From Burkholderia sp. 9120 (GTDB lineage Bacteria > Pseudomonadota > Gammaproteobacteria > Burkholderiales > Burkholderiaceae): a DNA stretch of 64,000 nt. The notes under the pieces are model-generated. The model ran no database searches, was not told the DNA's origin, and saw nothing but the letters and a program-made list of their open reading frames with translations. Where the stretch lies: assembly GCF_000745015.1 (NCBI RefSeq), contig NZ_JQNA01000001.1:620001-684000 (forward strand). Direction: 5' to 3'. Below are positions 16,188-25,002 of this stretch, piece after piece; position 1 is the first letter of the stretch, and each line of letters begins with the position of its first letter. The position numbers and the translations under genes were made by a program.

Positions 16188-16490
16188 AGGTGGCCATGGG
16201 TTGCGGTCGGGCACCTGCCGGCCGCAGCCGCCGCTCGCGGTCGGGCCGCCGGGCCCGCTCGAACCCCTCAAGCGTGCAACGCGTGATCTACGTCGCTCGC
16301 GACCGGGAATCCGTCCACGGCGCGTCATGTAGGGCCGGTATAATGTCGGACTTCGCAGTGGCGCCTATCTCCGATTCGCGCCGCGCGCTTTTCATGCGGC
16401 GACCCGCTCCCGTCGAAACGCGCCATTGCGTGGCGCGCTCCCGCGCCCGTGCCCTGCCCCGCTTTTCAAACTGCCCATCTCGACCCGACC
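16188..16490. other. Intergenic region upstream of folD
   Basis: About 300 bases containing a TATAAT -10 box (16339-16344) and nothing else recognisable. Confidence 0.5.
16339..16344 (+). promoter_or_regulatory. -10 box of a probable folD promoter
   Basis: A perfect TATAAT lies 146 bases before the folD ATG. No clear -35 hexamer is visible at 16-18 bases upstream. Confidence 0.4.
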
Positions 16491-17351
16491 ATGACAGCCA
16501 AACTGATCGACGGCCTAGCCCTTTCCCAGACCCTGCGCGCCGACGTCGCCACGCGCGCCGCCGCGTTGACCGCTCGCGGCCATCAACCGGGCCTAGCCGT
16601 GGTGCTGGTCGGCGACAACCCGGCTAGCGAAGTGTATGTGCGCAACAAGATCAAGGCCTGCCACGACAACGGCCTCGGTTCGTCGTTCGACCGTTATCCG
16701 GCCGATCTGCCGGAAGCCGATCTGCTCGCACGCATCGACGAACTGAACCGCGACCCGCGCATTCACGGCATTCTGGTGCAACTGCCGTTGCCGAAGCATA
16801 TCGACAGCCACAAGGTGATCGAGACGATCGCGCCGGAGAAAGACGTGGACGGCTTTCACGTCGCCAATGCCGGCGCGTTGATGACCGGCCAGCCGCTGTT
16901 CCGTCCGTGCACGCCCTACGGCGTGATGAAAATGCTCGCCGCCTACGAAATTCCGCTGCAAGGCGCGAACGCGGTGGTGATCGGCCGCTCGAACATCGTC
17001 GGCAAGCCAATGGCGCTGCTGTTGCTCGAAGCCGGCGCAACCGTCACGATCTGCCATAGCAAGACGCGCGATCTGGCCGCCCATACGCGCAATGCCGACG
17101 TGGTGGTCGCCGCCACCGGCCTGCGCAACATTCTGACGGCGGAGATGGTCAAGCCGGGCGCGGCGGTGATCGACGTCGGCATGAATCGCGACGAAAACGG
17201 CAAGCTGTGCGGCGACGTCGATTTCGCGGGCGTCAAGGAAGTGGCCGGCTACATCACGCCGGTGCCGGGCGGCGTCGGCCCGATGACCATCACGATGCTG
17301 CTGGTCAATACGATCGAAGCCGCCGAGCGCGAAGCGGCCGCGAACGCATAA
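16491..17351 (+). CDS. folD: Methylenetetrahydrofolate dehydrogenase / methenyltetrahydrofolate cyclohydrolase
   Basis: This 286-residue bifunctional cytosolic enzyme interconverts 5,10-methylene-THF and 10-formyl-THF and supplies one-carbon units for purine synthesis. Family signatures are clear: [16 protein letters not shown] with the catalytic Lys near residue 57, [25 protein letters not shown], the NADP-binding [16 protein letters not shown], and the closing [14 protein letters not shown]. The start is the ATG at 16491 (MTAKLIDG), which gives the usual family length. The longer frame adds 14 residues with no Shine-Dalgarno. The ribosome binding site is weak. It stands alone, with a minus-strand acyltransferase convergent to it. 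Confidence 0.95.
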   Translation: MTAKLIDGLALSQTLRADVATRAAALTARGHQPGLAVVLVGDNPASEVYVRNKIKACHDNGLGSSFDRYPADLPEADLLARIDELNRDPRIHGILVQLPLPKHIDSHKVIETIAPEKDVDGFHVANAGALMTGQPLFRPCTPYGVMKMLAAYEIPLQGANAVVIGRSNIVGKPMALLLLEAGATVTICHSKTRDLAAHTRNADVVVAATGLRNILTAEMVKPGAAVIDVGMNRDENGKLCGDVDFAGVKEVAGYITPVPGGVGPMTITMLLVNTIEAAEREAAANA

Positions 17352-17455
17352 CGCTGAAGGGAAAAGCCGGCGGAGTGGTTTCGCCGGCAAGCGGGCGAAA
17401 CGGCTGCCGCGAGTGCCGATTTCAAGATCCGCGCCATGGGCTCGGTATCGATGCC

Positions 17456-18568
17456 TCACCCCGCCTGATCCCCCGCCGCCATGCCCGTGGCAAGCGGCGC
17501 CTCACGGCGCGCAAGCCTTGCGCGGCACCACTTCAGCACCGGCCGCTCCACGCAGTGCCACGACAGCGCCGCGCACAGCAGGATCAGCGGCGCGGCGATC
17601 AGCACCGCCGTCACATGGCTCAACTGCGGCGCGATATTCGCAATGCATTGCTGAACCATGAAGCCGTACAGATAGATCCCATACGAGTAATCGTGGCGCG
17701 GCACCAGGCGGCGCAGCAACGGCGTCGTGCCGACCCACAGCACGCCGTACACGAAGGCCAGATAGAACAGCGGCTGCGCGCCGGCCGTATCGCGGAACAC
17801 GAGAAACACCATCATCAGCCCAAGCGCCGTCAGGCCGCTAATGTCGATCCGTTCGCGCCAGCCGTAGAGCAGCATTCCCAGCATGAAGAACGGCTCCGGC
17901 CAGAACGAATAGCCGCCGGGCGTTTCACTGAAATCGCGCAGCCCGATCTGCAGATGCGGCACATGCACACGCAGCACGAACGCCGCGCAACCCAGCGCCG
18001 CCGCCAGCGCCACGCCGCGCGCGCTGGACAGCAGTCCCAGCAGGCCGGTCACGAGCACGATCAGGTAGCAGCGCACTTCGAGCGGCAGCGTCCACAGCGG
18101 GCCGCAGATGTCGACGGGAAAGCGGTTGTGCTCGAACACGCCGGGCAGCGCCCAGCCGGTTTTCAGCACGATGGTCGAGAAGTTGTCGAGGTTGGTCCAC
18201 GTCATGCCCGACGCGAAATAGTCGCGCAGCGGCAGCGTGGTGAATAACGGCCCGATGATGAACACCGTCACCAGCGAGCCCAGCGCCACCGCCGGCCACA
18301 AACGCGCGATGCGCAACGCCGCGAAGCGCGGCACCGAGCGCTGCCGGTCGAAGCTCGCGGTCACCAGCATGCCGCTCAGCAGGAAAAACGCATACACGCC
18401 GAGCGCGCCGAAACCGTCGAAACCGAGCGCGTTCTGGATCCAGTCCGTGGTGCCGTCGGGCGCCTGCAGCAGATACGAGTGGCCATACACGACGGCCACG
18501 GCGGCCAGAAGCCGCACGAGGTCGAAGTTGTTGCCGTTGCGCGATAGAGCGTGCGAAAGCGGGTTCAT
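17456..18568 (-). CDS. Acyltransferase 3 family membrane protein (OafA-like)
   Basis: This 370-residue polytopic membrane protein belongs to the acyltransferase-3 family. It opens with NFDLVRLLAAVAVVYGHSYL, which has the Arg and His typical of the first membrane helix, then FFLLSGMLVTASF. About ten hydrophobic segments follow. Members O-acylate extracellular sugars or other envelope molecules, using acyl groups moved from the cytoplasm. The ATG at 18568 has GAGAGG upstream. No glycan biosynthesis cluster is adjacent, so the substrate is unknown. It faces folD tail to tail and diverges from prlC. Confidence 0.85.
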   Translation of the reverse strand: MNPLSHALSRNGNNFDLVRLLAAVAVVYGHSYLLQAPDGTTDWIQNALGFDGFGALGVYAFFLLSGMLVTASFDRQRSVPRFAALRIARLWPAVALGSLVTVFIIGPLFTTLPLRDYFASGMTWTNLDNFSTIVLKTGWALPGVFEHNRFPVDICGPLWTLPLEVRCYLIVLVTGLLGLLSSARGVALAAALGCAAFVLRVHVPHLQIGLRDFSETPGGYSFWPEPFFMLGMLLYGWRERIDISGLTALGLMMVFLVFRDTAGAQPLFYLAFVYGVLWVGTTPLLRRLVPRHDYSYGIYLYGFMVQQCIANIAPQLSHVTAVLIAAPLILLCAALSWHCVERPVLKWCRARLARREAPLATGMAAGDQAG

Positions 18569-18869
18569 CGATACCTCTCAGGCAGAAAGCGTCGCCCACC
18601 GGTAACTGATGACCGGCAGCGACACGTCACTTTGCGGCACGGCAGCAATTTGCACCGTTCGCTGTCGCACAAACGCGCGGCGGCTCTGCTCCGCGCGCGT
18701 GGGACAAGCTGATCTGATAATTTGTGTGCCCACGGATTGGAATCGGCGTGCCCTGCCCCAATAATGTCCATATCGGGTGTTTATCGCCGTCCCCTGAAGG
18801 GACGCCCGCCGATCCACCGATTCGCCGATGCATCGATTACCCGTTCACTCGCGTCAGACAGGAAGCCTT
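18569..18869. other. Divergent region between the acyltransferase and prlC
   Basis: About 300 bases. A GATAAT at 18716-18721 could be a -10 for prlC, but no -35 supports it. Nothing else is visible. Confidence 0.4.
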
Positions 18870-20978
18870 ATGTCCACTACCCCCTCGAAGCACGACAATC
18901 CGCTCCTCGATTTCTCCGACCTGCCGCGTTTTGGCGACATCCGCCCCGAACACGTCACGCCCGCACTCGACGTGTTGCTCGCCGACGCGGCCGCCGCCGT
19001 CGAACGCGCCGCGCAGCCGATCACCCCCGCTTCGTGGGCCGACGTGGTCGAACCGGTCGAGCGCGCCACCGAACCGCTGGCGCGCGCCTGGGGCGTGGTC
19101 GGCCATCTGAACGCCGTCGCCGATACGCCTGAGTTGCGCGCCGCGTACGGCGAGAACCTGCCGCGCGTCACCGAATTCTGGTCGAGCGTCGGTCAGAACC
19201 TGGCGCTGTACGAGAAATACAAGACCTTGCACGCCAGCAGCGACTTCGCGTCGCTGACCGGCGAGCGCAAGAAAATTCTCGGCAATGCGCTGCGCGATTT
19301 CCGTCTGTCCGGCGCGGAACTGCCGGAAGACCAGAAGCCGCATTTCGCCGAATTGCAGGAACGCCAGGCCGGGCTGTCGAAAGCGTTCTCCGACCACGTG
19401 CTCGACGCGACCAACGCTTACGCGTATCTCGTCGAAGAAGGCGCCACCGAGCAACTGGCCGGCCTGCCGGAAGACGTGATCGAAGGCGCGAAAGAAGCCG
19501 CCGAACGCGACGGCAAAACCGGCTACAAATTCACGCTGCACTTTCCGTCGTATTTCCCGGTGATGCAGTACTCGGAAAATCGTCCGATGCGCGAAACGAT
19601 GTATCGCGCCTACGTGACGCGCGCGTCCGAACTCGGGCCGCAATACGGCGGCGGCAAAGCGGAGTGGGACAACACCGCCGTGCTCGCCGACCAGTTGAAG
19701 CTGCGCGCGGAAGAAGCGCACATGCTCGGCTACAACAACTTCGCCGAAGTCTCGCTCGCGCCGAAAATGGCCGAGTCGCCCGCGCAGGTCATGGCCTTCC
19801 TCGAAGACCTCGCCACGCGCGCGCGTCCGCATGCCGAACAGGACTGGAAAGAGCTGCGCGAATTCGCCGCGAACGAACTCGGCATGAGCGAGTTGCAGCC
19901 GTGGGACATGACGTTCGCCGCCGAACGTCTGCGTCAGAAGCGCTATTCGTTCTCCGAGAACGAGGTCAAGCAGTACTTCCCGGAAGACACGGTGTTCAAG
20001 GGCCTCTTCAAGGTCACGGAAACGCTGTTCGGCGTGCGCATCCGTCGCGACGAAGCGGCCGTGTGGCATCCGGACGTGCGCTTTTTCCGCGTCGAGAATC
20101 AGGACGGCGGGCTGGTCGCGCAGTTCTACCTCGATCTGTACGCACGCGAAGGCAAACGCGGCGGCGCCTGGATGGACGACGCGCGCGGCCGTCACCGGCA
20201 CGCGCAAGGCGGCCTGCAGACGCCGGTCGCGTATCTGACCTGTAACTTCTCGGCGCCGGTCGGCGGCAAGCCCGCCTGCTTCACGCACGACGAAGTCATC
20301 ACGCTGTTCCACGAGTTCGGCCATGGTTTGCATCACATGCTCACACGTGTCGACGAGCTGGGCGTGTCGGGCATCAATGGCGTGGAGTGGGACGCGGTCG
20401 AACTGCCGTCGCAATTCATGGAGAACTTCTGCTGGGAGTGGGACGTGTTGAGCGACATGACCTCGCACGTCGACACCGCCAAGCCGCTGCCGCGCGATCT
20501 GTTCGACAAGATGCTGGCCGCGAAGAACTTCCAGAGCGGCTTGGGCACGTTGCGCCAGATTGTGTTCTCAATGTTCGACATGCAACTGCATACCGGTTTC
20601 GATGCGTCCGGCACACAGAACGCCACCGAACTCGCAAGCGAGATCAACGAGCGTTTCCACGTGGTGCCGCAGGCTGCATTCTCGCGTTGGCCGAATACGT
20701 TCAGCCATATTTTCGCGGGCGGTTACGCAGCGGGCTACTACAGCTACAAGTGGGCCGAAGTGCTGTCGGCGGACGCGTACGCCGCGTTCGAAGAAGCGGC
20801 GCAAGCTGCGAGCGGCAGCGTGCTCGATCAGGCAACCGGCATGCGTTATCGCAAGGAGATTCTGGAGGTGGGCGGCAGCCGTCCGGCGATGGAATCGTTC
20901 AAGGCGTTCCGCGGGCGGGAGCCGAATATCGACGCGCTGCTGCGTCATAGCGGCATGGCGCCTGGCGCGGAGCATTGA
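18870..20978 (+). CDS. prlC: Oligopeptidase A (M3 family zinc metallopeptidase)
   Basis: This 702-residue cytosolic enzyme is close to E. coli OpdA (680). The zinc site HEFGHGLHH lies near residues 481-489 (HExxH). The downstream zinc ligand Glu is in the segment GINGVEWDAVELPSQFMEN, and the substrate-binding FAGGYAAGYYSYKWAE follows. The family degrades signal peptides and other oligopeptides. The start is the ATG at 18870 (MSTTPSKHDNPLLDFSDLP) with CAGGAAG just upstream; the longer frame has no such site. It is monocistronic, followed by a strong bidirectional terminator. Confidence 0.94.
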   Translation: MSTTPSKHDNPLLDFSDLPRFGDIRPEHVTPALDVLLADAAAAVERAAQPITPASWADVVEPVERATEPLARAWGVVGHLNAVADTPELRAAYGENLPRVTEFWSSVGQNLALYEKYKTLHASSDFASLTGERKKILGNALRDFRLSGAELPEDQKPHFAELQERQAGLSKAFSDHVLDATNAYAYLVEEGATEQLAGLPEDVIEGAKEAAERDGKTGYKFTLHFPSYFPVMQYSENRPMRETMYRAYVTRASELGPQYGGGKAEWDNTAVLADQLKLRAEEAHMLGYNNFAEVSLAPKMAESPAQVMAFLEDLATRARPHAEQDWKELREFAANELGMSELQPWDMTFAAERLRQKRYSFSENEVKQYFPEDTVFKGLFKVTETLFGVRIRRDEAAVWHPDVRFFRVENQDGGLVAQFYLDLYAREGKRGGAWMDDARGRHRHAQGGLQTPVAYLTCNFSAPVGGKPACFTHDEVITLFHEFGHGLHHMLTRVDELGVSGINGVEWDAVELPSQFMENFCWEWDVLSDMTSHVDTAKPLPRDLFDKMLAAKNFQSGLGTLRQIVFSMFDMQLHTGFDASGTQNATELASEINERFHVVPQAAFSRWPNTFSHIFAGGYAAGYYSYKWAEVLSADAYAAFEEAAQAASGSVLDQATGMRYRKEILEVGGSRPAMESFKAFRGREPNIDALLRHSGMAPGAEH

Positions 20979-21041
20979 TTGCGCGATTGCGCAAGCGCTC
21001 GAGCGGTCCGCTGAGCGTTTGCATGCCTGATCGCGTTCGAT

Positions 21042-21081
21042 AAAAAGCCGGTGATTTGCGCGAGCAAATCACCGGCTTTTC
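21042..21081. terminator. Bidirectional terminator between prlC and the cytosine deaminase gene
   Basis: AAAAGCCGGTGATTTG and CAAATCACCGGCTTTT (21065-21080) form a 16-bp stem around a short loop, with A-run and T-run flanks. It serves both convergent genes. Confidence 0.85.
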
Positions 21082-21101
21082 TTTTCCCGTACCACGTACG
21101 C

Positions 21102-22394
21102 CTAGCCGCGGTGCAGCTTGAAGTCCACCTGCTCAGGCCGCCCTTCGAGCGACAACGCCGCACGCGCAGCGGGCGCACGGCTCACCACCTTGCCGCGGCT
21201 CACCACCGCGAGCCGCGCGGCGCGCAAGCGGATCGCCTCGACCGGATCGCGCGCATCGAGCAGTACAAGATTCGCCGCGCATCCCGGTGCGACGCCGTAA
21301 CCCTCCAGACCGAGAATGCGCGCCGCATTCACCGTGACCGCGTCGAAGCACTTCTGCATGCCGTCGACGCCTGTCATCTGCGCGACGTGCAGGCCCATGT
21401 GCGCGACGTCGAGCATGTCGCCCGAGCCGAGGCTGTACCACGGGTCCATCACGCAATCGTGGCCGAACGCGACCGTGATGCCGGCGGCCATCATCTCCGG
21501 CACGCGCGTCATGCCGCGCCGCTTCGGATACGTGTCGCTGCGGCCTTGCAGCGTGATGTTGATCAGCGGATTCGCGATCGCGGCAACGCCCGCTTCGCGC
21601 ATCAGCGGCAGCAGTTTGCTGACGTAGTAGTTGTCCATGGAATGCATCGACGTCAGATGCGAGCCGGTCACGCGCCCTTGCAAACCGAGCCGGTGCGTTT
21701 CGGCGGCGAGCGTTTCGATATGGCGCGACATCGGGTCGTCGGATTCATCGCAATGCATGTCGACGCGCAGGCCCTGCTCCGCCGCGTATTCGCACAGCAG
21801 CCGCACGGACTGTGCGCCGTCGGCCATGGTGCGCTCGAAATGCGGAATACCGCCGACCACGTCGACGCCCATCGCGATCGCACGTTTCAGGTTCTCGAAC
21901 GCGCCCGCGCTGCGCAGCACGCCGTCTTGCGGAAAGGCCACGAGTTGCAGGTCGAGATACGGCGCGACGCGGCGTTTCACTTCGACCAGCGCCTCGACGG
22001 CGAGCAGGCGCGGATCGCACACGTCGACGTGACTGCGGATCGCCAGCAGCCCGCGCGCGACGGCCCAATCGCAATACTGCAGCGCGCGTTCGATCAACGC
22101 TTCCTGCGTCAGGTCCGGCTTCAGCTCGCCCCACAGCGCGATGCCTTCGAGCAAGGTGCCCGACGCGTTCACGCGCGGCAAACCGTACGACAGCGTCGCG
22201 TCCATGTGGAAGTGCGGATCGACGAACGGCGGCGTGACGAGCGAGCCGGCGGCGTCGATTTCTTCGGCGGCGTTGGCGGCCAGATTCGGCTCGACGGCGA
22301 CGATACGGCCCGCTTCGATGCCGATGTCGACCGTGTGCTTGTGCTGCGGCGCGGCGCCCGGCGGCAGCGTCGCGCGGCGGATGATCAGATCCAT
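21102..22394 (-). CDS. codA: Cytosine deaminase-type amidohydrolase (CodA family)
   Basis: This 430-residue cytosolic metal-dependent amidohydrolase aligns by eye with E. coli CodA along its length. The metal ligands are in DPHFHMDATL (about residue 60), VHCDESDDP-like MHCDESDDP, and GSHLTSMHSMDN. Asp 313 is in GHDCVMDPWY. The AFPQDG substrate loop and TYPKRRGMTRV are also present. CodA converts cytosine to uracil. At the position next to the catalytic Asp, E. coli has Asp 314 and this protein has Cys, so substrate range may differ. The ATG at 22394 has GAGGAG upstream; the 43 extra residues in the longer frame are not protein-like. No permease gene codB is adjacent. It diverges from the racemase gene. 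Confidence 0.85.
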   Translation of the reverse strand: MDLIIRRATLPPGAAPQHKHTVDIGIEAGRIVAVEPNLAANAAEEIDAAGSLVTPPFVDPHFHMDATLSYGLPRVNASGTLLEGIALWGELKPDLTQEALIERALQYCDWAVARGLLAIRSHVDVCDPRLLAVEALVEVKRRVAPYLDLQLVAFPQDGVLRSAGAFENLKRAIAMGVDVVGGIPHFERTMADGAQSVRLLCEYAAEQGLRVDMHCDESDDPMSRHIETLAAETHRLGLQGRVTGSHLTSMHSMDNYYVSKLLPLMREAGVAAIANPLINITLQGRSDTYPKRRGMTRVPEMMAAGITVAFGHDCVMDPWYSLGSGDMLDVAHMGLHVAQMTGVDGMQKCFDAVTVNAARILGLEGYGVAPGCAANLVLLDARDPVEAIRLRAARLAVVSRGKVVSRAPAARAALSLEGRPEQVDFKLHRG

Positions 22395-22619
22395 GTGTCG
22401 CTCCTCGGGTCTCATGCAACTTGTTTGTATTGACCCAATTCTATCGGCGTCAGAAACCCCGTGCCGGCGTTTTATCGCCTGGCCGTACCGGCGAGCAGCG
22501 GGCAATGCGTACCGGCTGACCACACCATCCGCCGCCTATACTCGGCCATTCAAACGGAGTGCGCGGGCGTGCCTGGCCTGCGCGCTGCCGCATCCGTCAT
22601 CTACTCGCGGAGCAGGACT

Positions 22620-23318
22620 ATGAAAACGATCGGTGTGATCGGCGGGATGAGTTGGGAATCGTCCGCCGAGTACTACAAGCTTATCAACCGCTACACGAAA
22701 GCACGCCTGGGCGGCCACCACAACGCGCGCAGCCTGATGGTCACGGTCGACTTCGCGCCGATCGAAGCACTGCAGCGCGCGGGCGACTGGCCTGCGCTCG
22801 GCGAGCAACTGGCCGATGCCGCGCGCCAGCTCGAACGCGGCGGCGCCGAACTCGTGATACTCGCGACCAACACGATGCATCGCGTATGCGAAGCGATCGA
22901 GCAGGCAATCGACGTGCCGTTCCTGCACATCGCCGATCCGACCGGCGCTGCATTGCGTGCCGCGGGCATCGAGCGGGTCGGTTTGCTCGGCACACGCTAT
23001 ACGATGGAACAAACGTTTTACACCGGCCGCCTGCGCGAGCGTCACGGGCTCGACACGCTGGTGCCCGATGAGGCCGAACGCGCGGACGTGCATCGCATCA
23101 TTTACGACGAGCTGTGCCACGGCACAGTGAAGGACGATTCGCGCGCGGTGTATCAGCGTGTGATCGAAACGCTGGCCGCGCGTGGCGCGCAAGCGGTGAT
23201 TCTCGGCTGCACCGAGATCTCGTTGCTGATCAAACCGGAAGATTCTGTGTTGCCCGTGTTCGATACCACGGCGCTGCATGCGCAGGCGGCGGTGGAATGG
23301 GCGATTGATGCAGCGTAG
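22620..23318 (+). CDS. ygeA: Amino-acid racemase of the Asp/Glu racemase family (YgeA-like)
   Basis: This 232-residue cofactor-independent racemase opens with MKTIGVIGGMSWESSAEYY. One catalytic position is Thr (ATNTMH) and the other is Cys (GCTEI). This Thr/Cys pair, where most family members have Cys/Cys, is also what E. coli YgeA has; YgeA is a broad-specificity racemase with low activity. LGTRYTMEQTFY is another shared segment. The ATG at 22620 follows GGAGCAGGA. D-amino acid production for peptidoglycan or signalling is the family role; the actual substrate is not known. The gene is single and divergent from codA. Confidence 0.85.
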   Translation: MKTIGVIGGMSWESSAEYYKLINRYTKARLGGHHNARSLMVTVDFAPIEALQRAGDWPALGEQLADAARQLERGGAELVILATNTMHRVCEAIEQAIDVPFLHIADPTGAALRAAGIERVGLLGTRYTMEQTFYTGRLRERHGLDTLVPDEAERADVHRIIYDELCHGTVKDDSRAVYQRVIETLAARGAQAVILGCTEISLLIKPEDSVLPVFDTTALHAQAAVEWAIDAA

Positions 23319-23407
23319 AGAGAGGTGATGACAGGCGGGCGTTGCCCGCCCCTGCAGTTGCCTATGACGCGCGTTTGCGTTCAGCAATTCACACGCCGAA
23401 AAGTCAA

Positions 23408-23439
23408 AAAGCCTGCATGACTTTCGTCATGCAGGCTTT
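23408..23439. terminator. Terminator downstream of the tRNA gene
   Basis: AAAGCCTGCATGAC (23408-23421) pairs perfectly with GTCATGCAGGCTTT (23426-23439) across a TTTC loop. A-rich sequence on the left gives T-rich RNA for the minus-strand tRNA transcript. Confidence 0.75.
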
Positions 23440-23449
23440 CAACAATACT

Positions 23450-23526
<77 letters not shown>

Positions 23527-23629
23527 TCAGAGAAAAAGAGTATATCTTGCTGTCATCTAAACGTCAAACATTCGTGCGAATTATTTCACTCAACTGCTTC
23601 GCGCGACTGCCTATATGTCCGTGCAACGC

Positions 23630-23917
23630 TTAAAGATCCTGCACCGTGGCGCCTTCCACTTTGCCGTCGATGATGTCCGCGCCGTACTGGCTCGCGCTGC
23701 GTTTGGCGACGCCGAAATCGGAGAAGGTGGCAGGCAACACGAGACGGAACACACGGCTCGCTGTCGAGCCGCTGATCGCGCCCGGCCGACACACGCGGAC
23801 AGCGACGTCGTAGCCTTCCGCATGACGCTTGTGGCCGTCGAATTTGTCGAAGGCCCGCGAGAACACCAGCGGGTGCACTTCGAAGTCCTTATAAAGCGCT
23901 GGATACCGTTCCGCCAT
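23630..23917 (-). CDS. Hypothetical protein, 95 residues
   Basis: The frame has a strong ribosome binding site (GGGGAGG, 4-9 bases before the ATG at 23917) and ordinary codon use, so I take it as real. The product is soluble, without signal peptide or membrane segment, and mixed alpha/beta in appearance (DFEVHPLVFSRAF, EGYDVAVRVCRP, RVFRLVLPATFSDFG). I do not recognise the family. It lies alone between the initiator tRNA and xth. Confidence 0.6.
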   Translation of the reverse strand: MAERYPALYKDFEVHPLVFSRAFDKFDGHKRHAEGYDVAVRVCRPGAISGSTASRVFRLVLPATFSDFGVAKRSASQYGADIIDGKVEGATVQDL

Positions 23918-24101
23918 GATGCCTCCCCGATGCGCATGATCGCGCGTATGTGGTGTCTCACTATACGCCGCGCCTCAAGTCGGCCACGCTTTTATTTTCC
24001 GCTCGCCGCGCGGCATTTTTTCACTGCGCCGCCTTCACCGCCAGTTCTGCCGCACGATAAGATGCGGGACTATCGGAATCCCGCAGGAATGTGAGAGAAA
24101 C

Positions 24102-24878
24102 ATGAAAATCGCAACGTGGAACGTCAACTCCCTGAAAGTGCGTCAGCAACACGTGATCGACTGGCTCGAAGCCAGCGGCACCGACGTGCTGTGCCTGCAG
24201 GAACTGAAACTGACCGACGACAAATTCCCGCGCGCCGAACTCGAAGAGAAAGGCTACCGAAGCTGGTTCGCCGGCCAGAAGACCTATAACGGCGTCGGCA
24301 TCGTGGTGCGTGCGGGCCTGAACGTCGACGAAGACAGTGTGGTGCGCAACATTCCTGGCTTTGAAGATCCGCAGCAGCGCGTGATTGCCGCGACGATCGA
24401 AGGCGTGCGCATCGTCTCCGCCTATTTCCCGAACGGCCAGGCGCCGGGCACCGACAAATTCGCGTACAAGCTGCGCTGGCTCGCCGCGCTGCACGACTGG
24501 GTCGCGAGCGAGATGGCGCTGTATCCGAAGTTCGCGCTGCTCGGCGACTACAACATCGCGCCCGAAGATCGCGACGTGCATGATCCGAAAGCGTGGGAAG
24601 GCCAGAATCTGGTGTCGCCCGAAGAACGCGCCGAGTTCGTGCGGCTGATCGCGCTCGGTCTCACCGACGCGTTCCGTCAGTTCGAGCAGCCGGAGAAGAT
24701 CTACTCGTGGTGGGACTACCGGATGATGGCGTTCCGCCGCAACGCGGGAATGCGTATCGACCATATTCTGCTGTCGAAGGCGCTCGCGGATATCTGTACC
24801 TCGTGCGAAGTCGACAAGGTGCCGCGCAAGTGGGAACAGCCGTCGGATCACGCGCCGGTGGTGGCCCAACTCGGTTGA
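24102..24878 (+). CDS. xthA: Exodeoxyribonuclease III (AP endonuclease, EEP family)
   Basis: This 258-residue enzyme begins MKIATWNVNSLKVRQQHV, the classic start of exonuclease III, with the first metal-site Asn. Other active-site segments are CLQELKLTDDKFP (metal Glu), GDYNIAPEDRDVHDP and the terminal SDHAPVVAQL (catalytic Asp-His). The family cleaves abasic sites and removes 3' blocking groups in base-excision repair. A GAGAGAA lies before the ATG. The length is normal for the family. It is monocistronic with a stem-loop terminator downstream. Confidence 0.93.
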   Translation: MKIATWNVNSLKVRQQHVIDWLEASGTDVLCLQELKLTDDKFPRAELEEKGYRSWFAGQKTYNGVGIVVRAGLNVDEDSVVRNIPGFEDPQQRVIAATIEGVRIVSAYFPNGQAPGTDKFAYKLRWLAALHDWVASEMALYPKFALLGDYNIAPEDRDVHDPKAWEGQNLVSPEERAEFVRLIALGLTDAFRQFEQPEKIYSWWDYRMMAFRRNAGMRIDHILLSKALADICTSCEVDKVPRKWEQPSDHAPVVAQLG

Positions 24879-24921
24879 ATCCGCAGCCGAATGAATCAGG
24901 CTGACTGTTTTCGGGCAGACG

Positions 24922-24976
24922 CAAAAACGCCCGGTGTAGAGACTTCGCTAACCAGAAGTCCTGCACCGGGCATTTT
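24922..24976. terminator. Bidirectional terminator between xthA and the oligopeptidase gene
   Basis: GCCCGGTG (24929-24936) pairs with CACCGGGC (24964-24971). An inner stem GACTTC/GAAGTC (24941-24946, 24955-24960) extends it. AAAAA flanks the left and TTTT the right. Confidence 0.75.
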
Positions 24977-25002
24977 CGCCTGACAACCGTTCTTTCAGAC
25001 CT

